Below, in pieces: positions 6,492 to 9,293 of a DNA stretch of 9,293 nucleotides. Both the position numbers and the translations under genes were made by a program. The DNA is from CAJXUU01 sp963975265 (GTDB taxonomy: Bacteria; Bacteroidota; Bacteroidia; Chitinophagales; Saprospiraceae), in NCBI GenBank assembly GCA_963975265.1, contig CAXBGT010000208.1, positions 1 to 9,293 on the forward strand. Reading direction: 5' to 3'. The stretch's first letter is position 1. The number at the start of each line of letters is the position of its first letter. The notes under the pieces are model-generated. The model saw only the letters and a program-made list of their open reading frames with translations, was not told the origin of the DNA and ran no database searches.

Positions 6492-7598
6492 ATGTCAACA
6501 AATAAAAGTCCATTAAAAGAGGTCGCGTCACTTTTTTTCAAATTAGGGTGTATAGCCTTCGGAGGACCAGCGTCTCATATCGCTATGATGGAGGATGAGG
6601 TAGTAGAGAAGAGAAAATGGATGACTCAGCAGCATTTTCTAGATCTCATAGGTGCTACGAATCTAATCCCTGGACCAAACTCAACTGAGATGACCATGCA
6701 TTGCGGTTACGAACGAGCTGGGTGGAAAGGTCTCTTTGTCGCTGGAGGACTGTTCATTTTACCAGCTGTCACTATCACTTTATTATTCGCTTACTTATAT
6801 GTTGAATATGGTCAGTTACCTGCGGTAGAACCATTTATTTATGGAATCAAGCCTCCCGTAATTGCTATAATTTTATCCGCGTTATACAAGTTAGGCAAAA
6901 AAGCAATAAAAACTACTGAGCTAGCTGTTCTTGGGATATTAACAGTTGCAGCATGTCTAATGGGCGTTCATGAAATAGTGGCTTTATTTGGCTGTGGATT
7001 GCTAGGTGTGTTGATCTTCTTCGCTAAGAGTGCCAGAAACACTACACATAGCATAGTTCCTCTCTTTTTATTGCAAATAGGAGGGTGGAAGATATTATTT
7101 ACCTTCCTTAAGGTAGGAGCAATACTTTATGGAAGTGGTTATGTATTATTTGCCTTTCTAGATGCTGAGCTAGTTTCTACCGGTCTATTATCTAGACAAG
7201 AATTAATCGATGCCGTCGCTGTAGGTCAGATGACACCAGGGCCTGTATTATCGACCGCTACCTTCATAGGTTACCAATTAGGAGGATTCACTGGAGCTAT
7301 TGCTGCAACAGTTGGGATATTTTTGCCTTCATTTATTTTTGTGACTATTTTGAATCCATTGGTACATAAGATAAGAAAGTTTCCTTTGTTATCAGCTTTT
7401 CTTGATGCAGTGAATGCAGCAGCGGTTGGTGTAATTCTAGCAGTTTGTTTTGAAATGGGACGAGAAACATTGACAGACTGGAAAACTATATTGATTGCAG
7501 CAGCCAGTTTAATTATGGTCTTTTATTTTAAAAAAGTAAATAGTGCTTTTGTTGTAGTTGGTGGTGCCATTCTTGGATATCTTTTGACATTAATCTAA
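6492..7598 (+). CDS. ChrA-family (CHR) transporter, two-domain form
   Basis: This 368-residue inner-membrane protein belongs to the chromate ion transporter family, whose characterised members export chromate by proton-linked transport. It contains two homologous CHR halves, as in the long-chain type. The first has FGGP (23-26) and NLIPGPNS (57-64); the second has GSGYVLFAF (214-222) and GQMTPGPV (245-252). Hydrophobic segments fill each half: about 80-105, 120-135 and 143-178 in the first, and 200-222, 262-290, 305-322 and 331-366 in the second. The two halves are joined near 178-198. The ATG at 6492 lies close behind the -7 box at 6464-6471. It is followed by the small ORF and the SulP gene in the same direction, but gaps of about 100 bases make one operon uncertain. 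Family membership is secure; that chromate is the natural substrate is not, as many CHR proteins are untested. Confidence 0.93.
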   Translation: MSTNKSPLKEVASLFFKLGCIAFGGPASHIAMMEDEVVEKRKWMTQQHFLDLIGATNLIPGPNSTEMTMHCGYERAGWKGLFVAGGLFILPAVTITLLFAYLYVEYGQLPAVEPFIYGIKPPVIAIILSALYKLGKKAIKTTELAVLGILTVAACLMGVHEIVALFGCGLLGVLIFFAKSARNTTHSIVPLFLLQIGGWKILFTFLKVGAILYGSGYVLFAFLDAELVSTGLLSRQELIDAVAVGQMTPGPVLSTATFIGYQLGGFTGAIAATVGIFLPSFIFVTILNPLVHKIRKFPLLSAFLDAVNAAAVGVILAVCFEMGRETLTDWKTILIAAASLIMVFYFKKVNSAFVVVGGAILGYLLTLI

Positions 7599-7634
7599 GG
7601 CACATACAAATAGAATGTTGATATTTCATGTTTT

Positions 7635-7667
7635 GCTGATTACTAATTATAGTCATTAGGGTAAAGC
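7635..7667 (+). repeat. Imperfect inverted repeat between the chrA-like gene and the small ORF
   Basis: GCT-TTA-CTAAT (7635-7647, with two unpaired bases) can pair with ATTAG-TAA-AGC (7655-7667, with two unpaired G) around a 7-base loop. It starts 37 bases after the chrA-like stop. There is no T-run behind it. It may be a leader structure of the small gene or a chance AT-rich fold. Confidence 0.2.
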
Positions 7668-7716
7668 AGTATTTATTGGTCAAACTCCTTGGCTACTAGA
7701 ATGTTTATTCCTTTCT

Positions 7717-8076
7717 TTGCCTTTTAAAAAAAGATCATACTTGGACATTCGAAAGACATATCATTCAATTTGTAAGAATATCGACGCTCGACTTTTCATA
7801 GCTTCTCTATTTGTCGTAATTGTATGCCTATCCAATGTATTAAACCTAAACAGCGAATTTCAATTTGAAATTGAAAAAATCGAACTTGCTGATTGTGAAT
7901 TTGAGAATGATATTGAAGAGAAAGAAAAGACAAAAGAATCAGAGAAGGATCTGATCACTGGCAGTGATATTGAATATTTTAATTTAACAGCGGCACTTCT
8001 TTCCAATTTAAAAAATTTCAATCGCCCTACAAGTTATTATACAAATATTCCAACACCTCCTCCTGATTTCTTGTAG
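7717..8076 (+). CDS. Small membrane-anchored acidic protein of unknown function (start uncertain)
   Basis: I do not recognise this protein. From a TTG at 7717 it would have 119 residues, from a TTG at 7741 111; the frame contains no ATG at all. Counting from 7741, residues 1-17 are basic, 18-33 form one hydrophobic segment (LFIASLFVVIVCLSNV), 39-70 are strongly acidic with a Lys/Glu-rich stretch (about 60-70), and the end is NIPTPPPDFL. This suggests a signal-anchor or secreted small protein with its acidic part outside the cytoplasm. Coding is supported by the sharp split between basic, hydrophobic and acidic regions and by the gap it fills between two co-directional transporters. An ATG at 7701 reads into TTTTAAAAAAA and stops at 7725; a +1 shift there would join it to this frame. 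The true start, a frameshift, or a base-call error all remain possible. Confidence 0.6.
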   Translation: MPFKKRSYLDIRKTYHSICKNIDARLFIASLFVVIVCLSNVLNLNSEFQFEIEKIELADCEFENDIEEKEKTKESEKDLITGSDIEYFNLTAALLSNLKNFNRPTSYYTNIPTPPPDFL

Positions 8077-8085
8077 TAGTTTTTA

Positions 8086-8105
8086 GAAAATGATTTATCA
8101 TTTTC
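8086..8105 (+). terminator. AT-rich hairpin after the small ORF, possible terminator
   Basis: GAAAATGAT (8086-8094) and ATCATTTTC (8097-8105) are perfect inverted repeats giving an 8-base stem with a 4-base loop, starting 9 bases after the stop codon. The downstream sequence is T-rich but interrupted (ACTATTTCTTTT). Stem GC content is low, so termination would be partial at best. Confidence 0.35.
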
Positions 8106-8184
8106 ACTATTTCTTTTGAGCATTTGTTGCTACCTTTCATATGGGCATTAAATGATTTGTTATTCATATTCTAGATAAAACCTA

Positions 8185-9293
8185 ATGAAAAAATATTTCA
8201 CTTTCAAACATTTCAGAGGAGACCTTTTTGGAGGAATCACTGCAGGTATAGTCGCTCTTCCATTAGCATTGGCCTTTGGAGTAAGTTCTGGTCTTGGGCC
8301 AAGTGCTGGATTGTACGGAGCAATATTTGTGAGTTTCTTTGCTGCCATGTTTGGTGGCACCAATACTCAGATATCAGGACCAACTGCTCCAATGACTGCA
8401 GTAAGTATGGTCATTATAGCTGGCATTGTTGCTCATAATGATGGAGATATTTCACAAGCACTACCAGCTATTCTTACCGTTTTTGTTTTAGCTGGCTTGA
8501 TGCAAGTGGGTTTAGGATTACTGGGTCTAGGAGAGTATATTAAGTACATTCCCTACCCTGTTGTCTCTGGGTTTATGACTGCCATAGGTGTTATTATTCT
8601 TGTAACTCAAATATTACCTTCCGTGGGATATTACCCAAAAGAAGATATCGAATATGTACAGCAATTTAAACCCATAGCCGAAGAATTAATTTTAGAAAAC
8701 ATACTCATAGAAGAAGCAGGAGAAGGTATTCTAGTACTAGAGGATTTTCAGGAAACCGTTAAGCGCGCCCAAAGTATCTCACCTGCACAAATCCTAAAAG
8801 AATCACAAACCATTGCAGCCTCTGAAGCTTCTGGTGTATTGGGGGCCCTTAAGATTTTCCCTCGTGCATTGAAGAATATAAATTGGCTAGAACTTATACT
8901 TTCATTGTGTACAATTATTATCATTTTCGGGTTTAAGCGAATTACAACGGTGATTCCGAGTACACTGGTCGCATTGCTTGTGATGTCAGGTATCGCGTTT
9001 GGTTTTGGGTTAGATTATAGACCTATAGAAGCAATACCTAGTGGGCTTCCTATTCCGAACCTTGGCATATTTACTGATTTTGAATTATCCGCAGTCTCCC
9101 CATATATATTTACTGCTTTGACTTTGGCACTACTTGGAGCCATTGATTCCTTGCTAACCTCAGTAGTAGCTGATAACATGACTAAGACAAGGCATCAACC
9201 CAATAAAGAATTGGTCGGACAAGGAATCGGAAATACGATTGGTGCATTATTCGGAGGACTTCCAGGTGCTGGTGCGACCATCAGAACTGTAGT
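8185..9293 (+). CDS. SulP-family inorganic anion transporter, N-terminal 369 residues (cut by the window end)
   Basis: This inner-membrane transporter belongs to SulP (SLC26-like), whose members move sulfate, bicarbonate or other anions. The start ATG at 8185 gives MKKYFTFKHFRGDLFGGITAG, the usual opening before the first helix. ALPLALAFGVSSGLGPSAGLYGAI (24-47) and FGGTNTQISGPTAPMT (56-71) are the conserved TM1-TM3 region with the anion-site segment. A later block, about 313-350, reads LALLGAIDSLLTSVVADNMTKTRHQPNKELVGQGIGN, the family signature. Between helices near residues 149 and 230 is a long, mostly charged insert (ENILIEEAGEGILVLEDFQETVKRAQ and on) that short SulP proteins lack. The remaining helices and any C-terminal STAS domain lie beyond the window. 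Bicarbonate or sulfate cannot be chosen from this part; a carbonic anhydrase or sulfur-assimilation gene downstream would decide. Confidence 0.95.
   Translation, partial: MKKYFTFKHFRGDLFGGITAGIVALPLALAFGVSSGLGPSAGLYGAIFVSFFAAMFGGTNTQISGPTAPMTAVSMVIIAGIVAHNDGDISQALPAILTVFVLAGLMQVGLGLLGLGEYIKYIPYPVVSGFMTAIGVIILVTQILPSVGYYPKEDIEYVQQFKPIAEELILENILIEEAGEGILVLEDFQETVKRAQSISPAQILKESQTIAASEASGVLGALKIFPRALKNINWLELILSLCTIIIIFGFKRITTVIPSTLVALLVMSGIAFGFGLDYRPIEAIPSGLPIPNLGIFTDFELSAVSPYIFTALTLALLGAIDSLLTSVVADNMTKTRHQPNKELVGQGIGNTIGALFGGLPGAGATIRTV

Noticed and set aside
6332..6541. Minus-strand frame of 69 codons across the divergent promoter region
   Set aside because: It overlaps the chrA-like start and both the A/T-rich promoter sequence and its -7 box; no recognisable protein features.
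8160..8363. Minus-strand frame of 67 codons opposite the SulP start
   Set aside because: It is complementary to the highly conserved SulP N-terminus and has no support of its own.
1..9293. Searched for CRISPR arrays, tRNA or rRNA genes, transposase genes, insertion-sequence ends and phage or defence genes
   Set aside because: No regularly spaced repeats, RNA-gene signatures or mobile-element proteins were seen; all larger genes belong to common transporter and housekeeping families.

Overview
The window looks like a chromosomal segment of an AT-rich member of the Bacteroidota. Four gene starts are preceded by matches to the Bacteroidota -7 promoter box TAnnTTTG, and Shine-Dalgarno sequences are almost absent. 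The SHMT, SulP and MacB-type proteins also have the look of that phylum. I cannot name genus or species from this sequence.

Layout. (1) Positions 1-3241, minus strand: a three-gene export cassette read right to left. It encodes a periplasmic adaptor (HlyD/MacA type), then a MacB-type ABC permease with no ATPase domain of its own, then the start of a TolC-like outer-membrane factor that leaves the window at position 1. These should form an envelope-spanning efflux or secretion machine, but the ATPase is not in view. (2) Positions 3242-3684: non-coding, holding the glyA terminator, a candidate promoter for the export cassette and several inverted repeats in its leader. (3) Positions 3685-4953, minus: serine hydroxymethyltransferase (glyA). 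(4) Positions 5129-6274, minus: a short RhlE-like DEAD-box RNA helicase. (5) Positions 6275-6491: a divergent promoter region. (6) Positions 6492-7598, plus: a two-domain ChrA-family transporter. (7) Positions about 7717-8076, plus: an unrecognised small membrane-anchored acidic protein whose reading frame has no ATG and which may be joined to an upstream ATG by a +1 frameshift. (8) Positions 8185-9293, plus: the first 369 residues of a SulP-family anion transporter with a large extramembrane insert, cut by the window end.

The left part (export) and right part (two inorganic-anion transporters and a small membrane protein) flank two housekeeping genes. I see no mobile element, CRISPR array, tRNA, rRNA or phage gene, and no strong case for a new multi-gene system. 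The least ordinary items are the small ORF with its unusual start, the export cassette lacking an ATPase and carrying a possible leader attenuator, and the acidic insertions in the MacB-type permease.
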